IMG/VR virus record: IMGVR_UViG_3300011116_001238
Coordinates: 1 to 43,528 of that record
Strand: one strand, 5' to 3'
From: a virus
DNA length: 43,528 bases
This document shows, piece by piece, positions 25,466-33,525 of this stretch. The notes beneath the pieces were generated by a model that was not told where the DNA came from, ran no database searches, and saw only the letters and a list, made by a program, of their open reading frames with translations. Position numbers and translations under genes: made by a program. Numbering within the stretch: the first letter of the stretch is position 1; the number at the start of each line of letters is the position of its first letter.

Positions 25466-25759
25466 CTAATACAATGATTTATCAGATGGCAAATTGTCTA
25501 GATTATTAAGACTTGAATTTAACGGATACATGCCTTCTCCGTTTTTTAGTGCCACCGATCCCTGAATTTTTTCATAGCTACCCATATTTTGTTTTTCGTC
25601 AGTAGGTCTAATTTCACTTAAAGATTGTTCTACTGTTTTAAATAAGGGCGTAACAGGCTTGCTAATAACTTCTTCAATTTGTGGTTGAATTGTCTCTTCT
25701 AAATTTATCTGCCTTTGAGGACCTACGCCAAAACTAGATTTGACAATTCTGTACCACAT
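25466..25759 (-). CDS. Small hypothetical head-module protein
   Basis: A 97-residue protein of unknown family between portal and the 476-residue protein gene, 1 nt after the latter's stop. It starts with a MWYRIVKSSFG peptide, similar to the MYRV/MYRI starts of two other proteins in this module, and is otherwise polar, proline-containing and without a recognisable fold. No signal peptide or membrane segment is seen. Its tight spacing shows co-transcription with the head genes. It could be a small portal- or scaffold-associated protein, but nothing in the sequence shows a function. Confidence 0.55.
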   Translation of the reverse strand: MWYRIVKSSFGVGPQRQINLEETIQPQIEEVISKPVTPLFKTVEQSLSEIRPTDEKQNMGSYEKIQGSVALKNGEGMYPLNSSLNNLDNLPSDKSLY

Positions 25760-25760
25760 A

Positions 25761-27191
25761 TTAATCTCTCAAATCTTCTAATCTTGAATCTAATCCAAGT
25801 TCATCTGCAAATGACTTCAAGTCATCATCAGAAAATTGATGACCCCAATCCTCATCAGAATCTAATAAAGATTCAATTGATTCTGTATATTCATCATTTG
25901 TTCTGGTTTCTTCTAATTTAGAATCAAAACTTAAATCTTCTTGCTTTTTTGCTTTTTTATTTAAGAAAGATTGTCTAAAATCATCATACTCTTCATCAAA
26001 TTCATTTCCAGACGTTACTCTTTTAGCAAGAATATTCATAACATCTGAGCCCTTGATGTTATTTTTAGATGAAGCTAATTTATGAGGTAATTGATTTTCA
26101 AAAGGGGTTTCTTCAATTTTCTTTAATTCATTTTTAGATTTAGCATCATTTCTGTAAGCTTCATAAACTGAATTGTTGTCAGAAAGTTGTTTTTCTCTTG
26201 AGGTAGTATAATCTAGCTTGCCTCTATTTTTATTGATTCCGTCTTTGGCTTCTTCAAATCTTTCTTCGTATGTTTTCTCATTATCTTTTAATGGCTTAGA
26301 TCTTTCACCCTCATTAAGATTGAGTAAATTTTCTTCATTATCAGCATGTCTTTGAACATCTAATCTTGACATTACTTGATCATGTGTTTGGAAAGCTACT
26401 TTAAGCCAATCTTGATAAGCACAAGAAACAGAGCCATCCTTGCCTACTCTTGAGTCTATACAATTATCTCTACATTTGCTGATCTCCATTGGAACAGCAC
26501 CATTGCCTTGAAAATTACCTTTAGGGCAAAGTAAATATGGCTCATTGTTTTGTGTTGATAATGATGTATACGCTACTCTTCTGTTCTCTGTAGGTGTAAG
26601 ATCATCAAACATTCTTTTCAATATTGTAGAAGCAATTTTATAATTTGATTTAACACCGGAAATTACATTGTTTCTGGCATTAATAAATTGATCTCTAGAA
26701 TATGTAGTTAATGAAAGATTAATAGCAGAATCAATAGCTTTTAATGCTTCAATTTGTCTAAAGCCAGCAGATTTGTATTCTGACTTCGATGCAATTCTTT
26801 CCATTTTAACTGCATCGTTATTAGGATCGATAGCTTCTTGAAGAGAAGTGTAAGCAACTCTAATATTTTGTCTTATTTCAGATAATCTTATTTGAACTAA
26901 AGATTCATAAACATTAGATAATACTTCTTTTGCATTTGAAGCGCTAAAAACTCTTTTAGCGCCATCATAGCCATTCATACTTTCGAAAAATGATTTGACT
27001 AATAAATCATCATCATTAAAATCATTTTTTGATAAAAAACTAAAAGGATTATCGTCATGAGGTCTTTGTTTTTCGGACATTTTCATTTTATCAAGAATCA
27101 TATCCATTAATCCTTGACCGTGGATTAATTTGTCTATTGTTTTAGGATTACTTGTATGAACCTCAGATCTCATTTTATAAAAGTTACTCAT
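25761..27191 (-). CDS. Hypothetical head-module protein with four-cysteine cluster
   Basis: A 476-residue, mostly helical and charged protein. A possible zinc site is formed by Cys222, Cys240, Cys244 and Cys257, within a segment reading LCPKGNF ... ISKCRDNC ... SVSCAYQDW. Repeated basic-hydrophobic tetrapeptides occur before and after it: RVAYTSL twice (111 and 205), RIAS (132), KIAS (185), KVAF (264) and KLAS. The C-terminus is acidic. No family is recognised. It lies 1 nt downstream of the 27193 gene and upstream of the small protein and portal genes, so a structural or assembly role is likely. The start ATG 27191 follows a short ribosome site (AGGAAAATA). Confidence 0.6.
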   Translation of the reverse strand: MSNFYKMRSEVHTSNPKTIDKLIHGQGLMDMILDKMKMSEKQRPHDDNPFSFLSKNDFNDDDLLVKSFFESMNGYDGAKRVFSASNAKEVLSNVYESLVQIRLSEIRQNIRVAYTSLQEAIDPNNDAVKMERIASKSEYKSAGFRQIEALKAIDSAINLSLTTYSRDQFINARNNVISGVKSNYKIASTILKRMFDDLTPTENRRVAYTSLSTQNNEPYLLCPKGNFQGNGAVPMEISKCRDNCIDSRVGKDGSVSCAYQDWLKVAFQTHDQVMSRLDVQRHADNEENLLNLNEGERSKPLKDNEKTYEERFEEAKDGINKNRGKLDYTTSREKQLSDNNSVYEAYRNDAKSKNELKKIEETPFENQLPHKLASSKNNIKGSDVMNILAKRVTSGNEFDEEYDDFRQSFLNKKAKKQEDLSFDSKLEETRTNDEYTESIESLLDSDEDWGHQFSDDDLKSFADELGLDSRLEDLRD

Positions 27192-27192
27192 T

Positions 27193-28065
27193 TTATTTTC
27201 CTAATCCTAATTTTTTCATATCTTCTTTATCAAAATCGCGATCTTCCAATGCTTTTTTGATTTTATTTATTTCTTCACTAACACCAGCTTTACTAGGAGC
27301 TTCTTTTCCATTACTTTGAGGACTAGTTTTAGTAAAATCTTTAAGGTCTAATAAATAAACAAGTCTATTTAATAATTCAGGAGTAGATCTAGTTTCGTAA
27401 TTAGGTTTAGTATCATAATCAAAAGCAGATGTCACCAATTTTGAATTTTGGGAATCAGCCTTTTTTCTTTCCTTATTTTTATTATATTCCATAACAACTT
27501 TGACAGCTTTTTCTATTGTTTCTTTATCCCAAATTTTGTCTTTAAGAATAAATCTGACAATATCTTTTTTCAATACACCGTGATCAAGAAGTTTACCAAT
27601 TTTACCCATCAAAACTCTAAAAGGATTTCCTCTGGTTTTTTTCTTCTTTTTTTGAATACGTTGTGCTGTTCTATTATTATAAACTACTGCAGTAGGTTCC
27701 ATTTGTTTCTCCACAGATTTTTTATTTTTTACTAAATCTATAATGTCAGAAGCTATTTCTTTTGGTAATGGTTCTGGCTTTTGTGTTTCAGGATTTATAG
27801 TGGGACTGTTTGGATTATGATTCATGCCTAAAGCGTAAATTAATTTTCCTACTTTTTCTTTTATTGTAGAATCAGAAATTTGCTCTTTTAGAATTGAAAG
27901 TTCATGTGCTAATTCAGGGCTAGGAGAATTATCAACTTTTTGACAGGCAGCAATGAGTGTTTCTGGTTTTACACCTTCACTACCATTACCATCCAATCGA
28001 ATGTTATTAACTCCATTAGCTGGATTTGAAGCTACAGCTCCCTGATATTGCGAAATCCTATACAT
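27193..28065 (-). CDS. Hypothetical head-module protein (MYRIS start)
   Basis: A 290-residue, lysine-rich helical protein with no recognised family. It begins MYRISQYQGAV, similar to the start of the protease polyprotein (MYRVAK), and contains an RTAQ tetrapeptide at 132-135 followed by a strongly basic QKKKKKTRG segment (about 137-146) that could bind DNA or RNA. A GKLLDHGVLKKDIVRFIL helix follows. It ends 1 nt before the next gene start and begins 3 nt after the preceding stop, so it is part of one tightly packed transcript with the 28069 and 25761 genes. An internal-head or DNA-binding role is possible, but only inferred. Confidence 0.6.
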   Translation of the reverse strand: MYRISQYQGAVASNPANGVNNIRLDGNGSEGVKPETLIAACQKVDNSPSPELAHELSILKEQISDSTIKEKVGKLIYALGMNHNPNSPTINPETQKPEPLPKEIASDIIDLVKNKKSVEKQMEPTAVVYNNRTAQRIQKKKKKTRGNPFRVLMGKIGKLLDHGVLKKDIVRFILKDKIWDKETIEKAVKVVMEYNKNKERKKADSQNSKLVTSAFDYDTKPNYETRSTPELLNRLVYLLDLKDFTKTSPQSNGKEAPSKAGVSEEINKIKKALEDRDFDKEDMKKLGLGK

Positions 28066-28068
28066 TTG

Positions 28069-28848
28069 TTAATCTTCCAAATCAAAACTATTATATATAT
28101 CAGCTAAGGTTTTAGATCCATTTAAAGATTTAGCAACTAAATCATCATGCATGTGCTTTTTGATAGCAAGTTTTTGTTGTCTAGCTTTTTCTTGACTAGC
28201 AACTCTTGATTGTTCTCTTGCATCAAGTTCATTTGGATCTAAAATACCAAATTGTGATGATCTTGAAACATCATCAGAAGCAACACGTAATATACTGTGA
28301 GCTCTAGAATTAACAACTTGTGATTTTCTTAATGATTCTAAAGCGTTTTGCTCCCAAGTTGAATGTCTTGCAGCTTTTGCTTCTCTTCTATGAGCGTTGT
28401 TTTCAATAGCTTGAACAGTTTGTGATTCTTGACTTTGTAAGAAATCACTTTCGATGCCAAATAATTGTGGCATTAATTCATTATTGCCACTAAGCATAGC
28501 ATTCATATAATCAGCAGCTGAAAAAGCTTGTAAATTGCTTGCTGTTCTAGTATTATCTGAATTGTCATTAGAAGATCCATAAGTTCCATTATTAACTCTG
28601 TTTTCTAATGTGTAATCTGAAAGTTGATCATATGTTTGAGCTGATGAAATTTTTTCCCAGGACTTTTCACTTTGTGATGTTCTGGTCATTCCAATTTGTT
28701 GTTTTGAAATTTTAATTCTATTTTCAGCTGAATTATTTTTTAAATTAGCATATGGGTCATCTTCAATTTCAACATGAGATCCAACAAATCTCTTTTCAAT
28801 GAAATTTGGTAAATTGTTAGTATCAGATACTTTTCTAAAATTACTCAT
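28069..28848 (-). CDS. Hypothetical head-module protein with repeated cleavage-like tetrapeptides
   Basis: A 259-residue polar helical protein with no recognised family. It starts MSNFRKVSD, like the MSNFYKM start of the 27191 protein. Basic-x-Ala-Ser tetrapeptides are frequent: RTAS (101), RVAS (188 and 215), with RTSQ (56) and KISS (66) as weaker forms. They fall at intervals separating Gln/Asn/Ser-rich segments, which would suit processing into pieces. ATG 28848 follows a GGAATAAATAA spacer. A terminator hairpin lies 40 nt upstream, so this may be the first gene of the portal transcript, with its promoter in the 78-nt gap, though I see no clear promoter. Confidence 0.6.
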   Translation of the reverse strand: MSNFRKVSDTNNLPNFIEKRFVGSHVEIEDDPYANLKNNSAENRIKISKQQIGMTRTSQSEKSWEKISSAQTYDQLSDYTLENRVNNGTYGSSNDNSDNTRTASNLQAFSAADYMNAMLSGNNELMPQLFGIESDFLQSQESQTVQAIENNAHRREAKAARHSTWEQNALESLRKSQVVNSRAHSILRVASDDVSRSSQFGILDPNELDAREQSRVASQEKARQQKLAIKKHMHDDLVAKSLNGSKTLADIYNSFDLED

Positions 28849-28887
28849 TTATTTATTCCTGGTTTCTTTCTTAATTACAACAAAAAC

Positions 28888-28913
28888 TACCCAGGAAATT
28901 TTCATCCTGGGTA
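28888..28913 (-). terminator. Intrinsic terminator after the 28927 gene
   Basis: A 9-bp stem (TACCCAGGA / TCCTGGGTA) with an 8-nt loop, followed on the minus strand by GTTTTTG, 13 nt after the stop at 28927. Confidence 0.85.
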
Positions 28914-28926
28914 ATTAGTTGAGGAT

Positions 28927-29874
28927 TTAGTCGTATTTTTTGGTGAACAAGGCATCGATCCATTCAACATCACCGTAGCCAAGTTCGTTTTTCCAGTAAT
29001 TAATAATTCTTGAGTAGTCAGCGTTGGTTAATGTTGCAGTTCTAACCATGGATTCAACAGCTGATTTTTTGATATTGACATCAAGGTTAGATGCCATAAC
29101 ATTTTTAATCTCAATAGTTCTTTCTTCAGAAGAATATGCTTCGCCTAAAACAGCTTGAACATATTCAGAAGGGAAACCATGGGACATAGCTTTTTCTGCA
29201 AATGCTTGTTTGGCGCTTCTTGACATATTTGAAACTTTTACAAAACTTTCAGCTTTAGCAGTCTTGATAGTTTTTTCTGCTCTAGCGTCAATCTTTGGTT
29301 TATTGTTTGCAGAAGCTGTTTTTAATAAAGATTCACGGTAAGCTTTTCTTTGTGCTAATTTAAGTTGTTTAGCATTAGAAGCTTCTATTTTCTTTTGAAT
29401 TTGTTGAGCCAATATAACTCTTCTCTCATGTCTAGCAGCAAGAATTGTATTAGCTAAAATTTGGTTCCCAGAAGCCAATGCTGCTTCTACTGCCTCAGCA
29501 CTTAATTGATCAGGATGTGTGAAAGAAATTCTGTCTGGAGCACGTTTGATCATTTTAGATTCATGCTCTTTATCATCCTCGCCACTTACATGCATGTTGT
29601 CATCTTTGCTGTCATCATCATCATCATCAGATGAAACTTTCCAGTTGCTTTGAACATCATGATCAACACCAGCAGCAACCTCTTCAAACTCAGGTCCATG
29701 AGTTTTCTTAAGTGCTCTTAATAATTCTGATACATTATCTGAAGCAGTTTGCTCAGAGCCTTCTTTGACTTGGGCAAGCTTTTCGTTGAAGTTATCCCAA
29801 TCAATACCTTTGAACATTGCGTCAGATTCAAATGAATCATCTTGGTATGTATTAGGAAAAATAATATCTGCCAT
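28927..29874 (-). CDS. Hypothetical abundant head-module protein with acidic tract
   Basis: A 315-residue protein in its own unit, bounded by hairpins at 29971-29996 and 28888-28913, with a good ACGAGGAG ribosome site. The N-terminal third is acidic with a DDDDDD run (about 83-88). The middle is Ala-rich helical and the C-terminus has a compact NYWKNELGYGDVEWID segment. Tetrapeptides KTAS (185), KTAK (204) and RTAT (278) divide it into domains. No family is recognised. The composition (acidic plus coiled, with candidate processing sites) resembles prohead-core or internal proteins. Isolation behind its own terminators suggests separate, probably high, expression. Function unknown. Confidence 0.6.
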   Translation of the reverse strand: MADIIFPNTYQDDSFESDAMFKGIDWDNFNEKLAQVKEGSEQTASDNVSELLRALKKTHGPEFEEVAAGVDHDVQSNWKVSSDDDDDDSKDDNMHVSGEDDKEHESKMIKRAPDRISFTHPDQLSAEAVEAALASGNQILANTILAARHERRVILAQQIQKKIEASNAKQLKLAQRKAYRESLLKTASANNKPKIDARAEKTIKTAKAESFVKVSNMSRSAKQAFAEKAMSHGFPSEYVQAVLGEAYSSEERTIEIKNVMASNLDVNIKKSAVESMVRTATLTNADYSRIINYWKNELGYGDVEWIDALFTKKYD

Positions 29875-29970
29875 AATTTTTATAAACTCCTCGTTTATTT
29901 TTTTAAATCCTCAACTTCCTATAGCGAGGACGTTGATAAAAATACATTAATTTGCTTCTATTTAAAACCC

Positions 29971-29996
29971 ATAAAATCCTTTAAAAGGTATTTTAT
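29971..29996 (-). terminator. Weak hairpin, probable terminator after the DUF192 gene
   Basis: A-T-rich inverted repeat (ATAAAAT-CCTTT / AAAGG-T-ATTTTAT) that begins at the stop codon of the DUF192 gene and is followed on the minus strand by GGGTTTTAAA. The G+C content of the stem is low, so strength is uncertain. The rest of the 29875-29992 gap is AT-rich leader of the 29874 gene. Confidence 0.45.
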
Positions 29997-30292
29997 TTTA
30001 TGACAATAAGTTTTTTGTTTTTAAGATTAAACTTATCACCAATATTTATGTTGTGTTTGCTAAATTCACCTTTTTTAGCTTCTACAACATATTTTACAGA
30101 ATTTGATTTTGGAGATACATTCTTTGTGCTTTGCTCCTCTAAATCTTTGATATCTACAATTTCCATATCACTATTTAAAAAAGCTAAACTTAAAGCAAAA
30201 TCTACATTTTTGTTCCAAAAAGAATAACAATCTGGATAATCAAATTCAAAAAACGCTACTTCTAAATCTTCTAAAGGTTTTGCAAACATCAA
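29993..30292 (-). CDS. DUF192-family domain, apparently missing its own start
   Basis: About 100 residues from the first possible start (TTG 30292 / ATG 30289). GLMFAKPLED, a FWNKNVDFALSLAFLNSD segment (family: WMKNT..LDIxFLD), a VEAKKGEF segment and a late INIGDKF match DUF192, a small beta-barrel family of unknown function. The conserved start of the fold, reading EFDVRFIANDNKSRTK before GLM, is present upstream in the same frame (to about 30343) but has no ATG, GTG or TTG. That frame continues without break to the TGA stop of the 30371 gene. So the domain is either translated by readthrough of that TGA, initiated at a rare codon, or truncated. It ends in a weak hairpin. Confidence 0.6.
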   Translation of the reverse strand: MMFAKPLEDLEVAFFEFDYPDCYSFWNKNVDFALSLAFLNSDMEIVDIKDLEEQSTKNVSPKSNSVKYVVEAKKGEFSKHNINIGDKFNLKNKKLIVIK

Positions 30293-30370
30293 TCCTTTAG
30301 TTCTTGATTTATTGTCGTTAGCAATAAATCTTACGTCAAATTCTAAACTAGAATTTTTACTACTAGTGAG

Positions 30371-30838
30371 TCAAGTAGAAACTTTTCTAAATTTAGGTTG
30401 ATTCTCTGAAACTTTAATGTTTTTAGCTTCTTGAAGATCAAATTTATCTTTAGATCTAGCTTTTCTAAATTCATTAATATTATCTGTTGATAAATAATAA
30501 TCTCTTAAAGCTAATTTTGCCTTTTCAGTTAAATTAACTGATCTACCATGACCTGTAAGCATTCCAGCTGTTTTCAAATAAAGAAGATCTGAATCAGTAA
30601 TATGATGAGGTACTTCTGAATAATTTGAAGCTGTTTTTACATCAGTAATGCTTGATTCAATAGTCTTTAGAATTTCCATGTCTCTATTTGAAACTTTTCC
30701 AGCTTCTTTTTTAGGCTTATTATTCATTCCTAAAAGCTGCATTTGAATTTCTGATAAACCAGCTTGATTTTGAATTGGTAAATCAAATAATTCTGCATGT
30801 AAATCTAAAGTGTGAACAGGTTTAATTGGTATTGGCAT
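30371..30838 (-). CDS. Hypothetical head-module protein, in frame with the following DUF192 domain
   Basis: A 155-residue protein of unknown family with a short N-terminal segment of Pro/Leu type. KTAS (68) and YLKTAG (87-92) motifs are in the middle, and a possible winged-helix-like stretch (about 76-112: ITDSDLLYLKTAG, then VNLTEKAKLALRDYYLS) resembles small DNA-binding domains. It ends in FRKVST, the same peptide type that starts the 28848 protein. The stop is TGA followed by C, and the reading frame after it is open and encodes DUF192. AAGGAAATAAAATT precedes ATG 30838. The function is not known; its motif content links it to the head genes. Confidence 0.6.
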   Translation of the reverse strand: MPIPIKPVHTLDLHAELFDLPIQNQAGLSEIQMQLLGMNNKPKKEAGKVSNRDMEILKTIESSITDVKTASNYSEVPHHITDSDLLYLKTAGMLTGHGRSVNLTEKAKLALRDYYLSTDNINEFRKARSKDKFDLQEAKNIKVSENQPKFRKVST

Positions 30839-30862
30839 AATTTTATTTCCTTATCGTAAGTA

Positions 30863-31339
30863 TTAAGTTCTATCCGGTATTCTATTTTTCCAAGCATTAC
30901 CATCTGATACATTTTGTTCATAGTTTTCTTCGAAGCCATATTTATTATCTATATCTTCTCCACTACGAACGTTCATTGAAGGACTTTTGCCTGGACCTGG
31001 ATCAATAGCTGCAGGCCCAGTAACTCCAGATGGTCCATTAAGTCTACCTTCAGTAGATAATTCATCTATTTGAGAAGCATCATCACCATCGCCATAATTG
31101 TAATATTGCTTAGGCATTAATGGTGGAAATTTTGTTGTGAATGATTCTTGGTTATCATCAAACTGTTGTTGTGTAATTTCATCCCATTTCATGAATGAAT
31201 TACCTTGCCACTTAACAGAGCTAGGGCCTACAGTATATTGTGAAATTTTAACGAACAGCCTGTCTGCTTTTTTATACTCGCCTGATTTGTCAAGTTCAAA
31301 AGATCTTTTCAGAAACTGTTCAATAATTTTATTATTCAT
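30863..31339 (-). CDS. Hypothetical protein of the head module
   Basis: A 158-residue protein. Residues 1-35 form a basic amphipathic helix (EQFLKRSFELDKSGEYKKAD, quoted from the region) ending in LFVKISQYTVG, which resembles the ISQY start peptide of the 28065 protein. The rest is polar, Gly/Pro/Asp-rich and probably disordered. No family is recognised and no membrane segment is visible. It lies between the UDP-galactopyranose mutase gene and the 30838 gene, with gaps of about 24 nt on both sides and the same direction, so it is co-transcribed with the head module. A short, disordered linker or assembly protein is possible. Confidence 0.5.
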   Translation of the reverse strand: MNNKIIEQFLKRSFELDKSGEYKKADRLFVKISQYTVGPSSVKWQGNSFMKWDEITQQQFDDNQESFTTKFPPLMPKQYYNYGDGDDASQIDELSTEGRLNGPSGVTGPAAIDPGPGKSPSMNVRSGEDIDNKYGFEENYEQNVSDGNAWKNRIPDRT

Positions 31340-31363
31340 ACTTCAATTTTATGAGAAAAATTA

Positions 31364-32479
31364 TTATTTTCCTGCTAATTCTTTTTCTACAAATTTTAAA
31401 ACGCTATCAATTGTCATATCCATATCGTAATATTTATAATCACCTAGTCTCCCAGCAAAAACCACATTAGGTTCATTTTGATTTGCGTAATCTTTATATT
31501 TAAGATAAAGCTCATTATTTGCTTGATCATTAATTGGGTAAAATCTTTCATCATGAATTTTTTTATCAAATTGAAAAGATGTTTCAATTGACACATAATC
31601 TTTTTCAGATTTACTAAAATTAAAATGTTTATGTTGTATTATTCTGGTCCAAAATACTTTTTCAGATGGATAATTTACTATTGCTGTGCCTTGAAAATCA
31701 CCCTTTAATATTTGCTCAAAATGACTTAATGTTCTGTATTCCAAATCACCAAATATATAATCAAAATATGAATCAATAGGGCCGGTATAAATAATTTTTT
31801 TGGCAATATTTTTATAATTGTGCTTTTCTTTTAAATAATCAACATTTAAAATCACTTCAATATTTTTCAGTAATGATTCAAAGATAGCAGTGTATCCATT
31901 GACAGGTATCCCTTCATATATATGAGATTCATGATAATATCTATCATTAAAATCAAATCTAATAGGTATCCTTTTTGCTATGTCTGCTGATAAATCTTTT
32001 GGATCTTTACCCCATTGTTTTTTAGTGTAGCCTTTAAAAAACATTTCATATAAAGTCTTACCCATATTAGCTAAACAATACTGTTCAAAATTTTTAGGAT
32101 TAGGATATTTAACAGTATCTTTAGAAATTATTTCTTTTGCTTTTGCCGGAATGTTAGCTTCAGGCCATATTTGACACATTGTTGTTAGATTGATAGGTAA
32201 AGAATATATTTTATTATCTATGTTTGCTTTTGATCTTAATGAAAAATTATTAAAAGAAGTAAATTGATTTATATAATCCCAAACGTGTTTTTTATTGGTG
32301 TGAAAAATATGAGGACCATATTTATGTATATGATAGTCTTCAAATGGCTCTGAATAGCAATTGCCACCAATATGATTTCTTTTTTCTAATACTAATACTT
32401 TTTTCCCATTTTTATTAGCTTCAAAAGCAAAAATGGAGCCGAATAATCCGGCTCCAATAATTAAATAATCATATTGCAT
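31364..32479 (-). CDS. glf: UDP-galactopyranose mutase
   Basis: A 371-residue flavoprotein matching bacterial UDP-galactopyranose mutases in length and motifs. It has an N-terminal GAGLFGS FAD loop, LEKRNHIGGNCYSE with the GGN motif, HKYGPHIFHT, the GYTKKQWG active-site segment, RIPIRFDFNDRYY, and a C-terminal AGRLGDYKYYDMD segment closing the FAD site. It interconverts UDP-galactopyranose and UDP-galactofuranose using reduced FAD, supplying galactofuranose for surface glycans. It sits inside the packaging/head module rather than in the sugar island, 7 nt after the preceding gene's stop, in the same direction. It is therefore expected to be expressed with head genes, which suggests a late role such as virion or receptor glycan change (inference). 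Confidence 0.95.
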   Translation of the reverse strand: MQYDYLIIGAGLFGSIFAFEANKNGKKVLVLEKRNHIGGNCYSEPFEDYHIHKYGPHIFHTNKKHVWDYINQFTSFNNFSLRSKANIDNKIYSLPINLTTMCQIWPEANIPAKAKEIISKDTVKYPNPKNFEQYCLANMGKTLYEMFFKGYTKKQWGKDPKDLSADIAKRIPIRFDFNDRYYHESHIYEGIPVNGYTAIFESLLKNIEVILNVDYLKEKHNYKNIAKKIIYTGPIDSYFDYIFGDLEYRTLSHFEQILKGDFQGTAIVNYPSEKVFWTRIIQHKHFNFSKSEKDYVSIETSFQFDKKIHDERFYPINDQANNELYLKYKDYANQNEPNVVFAGRLGDYKYYDMDMTIDSVLKFVEKELAGK

Positions 32480-32486
32480 ACATTAT

Positions 32487-33503
32487 TTATACGCTAAACG
32501 GTGATGGAGAAAACCTTCCAATTTCATTTTGTCCTGGATATAAATCTTCAAGACCTGCAGATTCTTGATTTCCTAAATTGTTTCTTGTATACATATCAAG
32601 CGGAGAAACTTCACGGAAATTTCCTTCTAGTGTTTTAAAAGGGTTAACCTTTTTTACCATAGGAGCAATTTCGCTTCTTGGATGAACGTTAGGTAGAGTT
32701 TCTTTATATTGGTTAGTTAAAACGGTTTCTTCGTTGTATGCTCCATCATCATTTACATAACCTCTGTTAACACCAGCTCCGCCTTTTAAAAAATCTTCAA
32801 CATCTTGCATATTTATCATTGGCTTAACTGAACCAGAAGGATAAGTTTGATATCTTGTTTTATAGACATCGTTTTCTTCATCAGATGTATCTTTATTGCC
32901 GTCAATAAAACTACTCATTTCATTTGGTCTTGAAATTTCATAGTTTGAAACAATTATTTTTTCATGATTATTTTTTGAAGTATGAGTTCTTGTTGGTTGA
33001 ATTAATTCTGGTATATCATCTTCATATTGAAAATAATTTTTCTTAGGATCATCATCGTATTGTCTGCGTTTTTTAAGCTGCTCTTCCATTGTTGTAACAT
33101 GCTCTTCTTTTGGTTGGAAATATTTGTTTATATATCCAACACTATTCTGTTCTAAACTCTCAGCGTGTTCTTCCAATGACTTTTTGTATTTGTGTAACTC
33201 AGCTCTAAACTTTGCTCTTAATCTTTCGTTTGGATCTAAAATATAATTTTTAGTTTCCTCTGAATATTGATGTTGAGGTGTTAATCTTGTTTCTATGTTT
33301 CTTTCAGATACATCTTGTTCCATGTGAATTCTGGAAAGCATAGACTCTAAAGTTTTATCATCTTTCCAAGGCACATTGATGTCGTTAGCAGTGCCTGGAT
33401 TGCCACCTCTACCAAGTGGACTAGCGCCAGGGGAGAATGGAGATCCTTGATATCCACCTCCGACACCACCAAATTGAGCAGTTTTAATATTTTTAGAAGA
33501 CAT
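32487..33503 (-). CDS. Hypothetical head-module protein next to the terminase
   Basis: A 338-residue polar, Pro/Asn/Gly-rich protein of no recognised family. I chose ATG 33503 (MSSKNIKTAQ) because the upstream in-frame start at 33542 is a GTG overlapping the terminase stop, whereas 33503 has an AGAAAAG site. A KTAQ tetrapeptide falls at residues 7-10 and is followed by a Gly-Pro-rich segment, so N-terminal trimming is conceivable. The middle (about 60-150) is a charged coiled stretch and the remainder is largely disordered. It sits between terL and glf in the same direction. A role in packaging or head completion would fit the location; nothing proves it. Confidence 0.55.
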   Translation of the reverse strand: MSSKNIKTAQFGGVGGGYQGSPFSPGASPLGRGGNPGTANDINVPWKDDKTLESMLSRIHMEQDVSERNIETRLTPQHQYSEETKNYILDPNERLRAKFRAELHKYKKSLEEHAESLEQNSVGYINKYFQPKEEHVTTMEEQLKKRRQYDDDPKKNYFQYEDDIPELIQPTRTHTSKNNHEKIIVSNYEISRPNEMSSFIDGNKDTSDEENDVYKTRYQTYPSGSVKPMINMQDVEDFLKGGAGVNRGYVNDDGAYNEETVLTNQYKETLPNVHPRSEIAPMVKKVNPFKTLEGNFREVSPLDMYTRNNLGNQESAGLEDLYPGQNEIGRFSPSPFSV

Positions 33504-33525
33504 ATTTTTCTTTTCTGATAAGCTA

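Noticed and set aside
29916-29937. Minus-strand segment with CTATAGG, resembling the core of a T7-type promoter.
   Set aside because: Only the core matches; the upstream recognition bases differ, and no single-subunit RNA polymerase gene is in the window.
32484-32491. TATAAATA on the minus strand, identical to the T4 late promoter box, before glf.
   Set aside because: It ends 5 nt before the glf start codon, so the transcript would be leaderless, and AATAAAT spacers before ATG are common here because of the AT-rich initiation regions. Not supported as a promoter.
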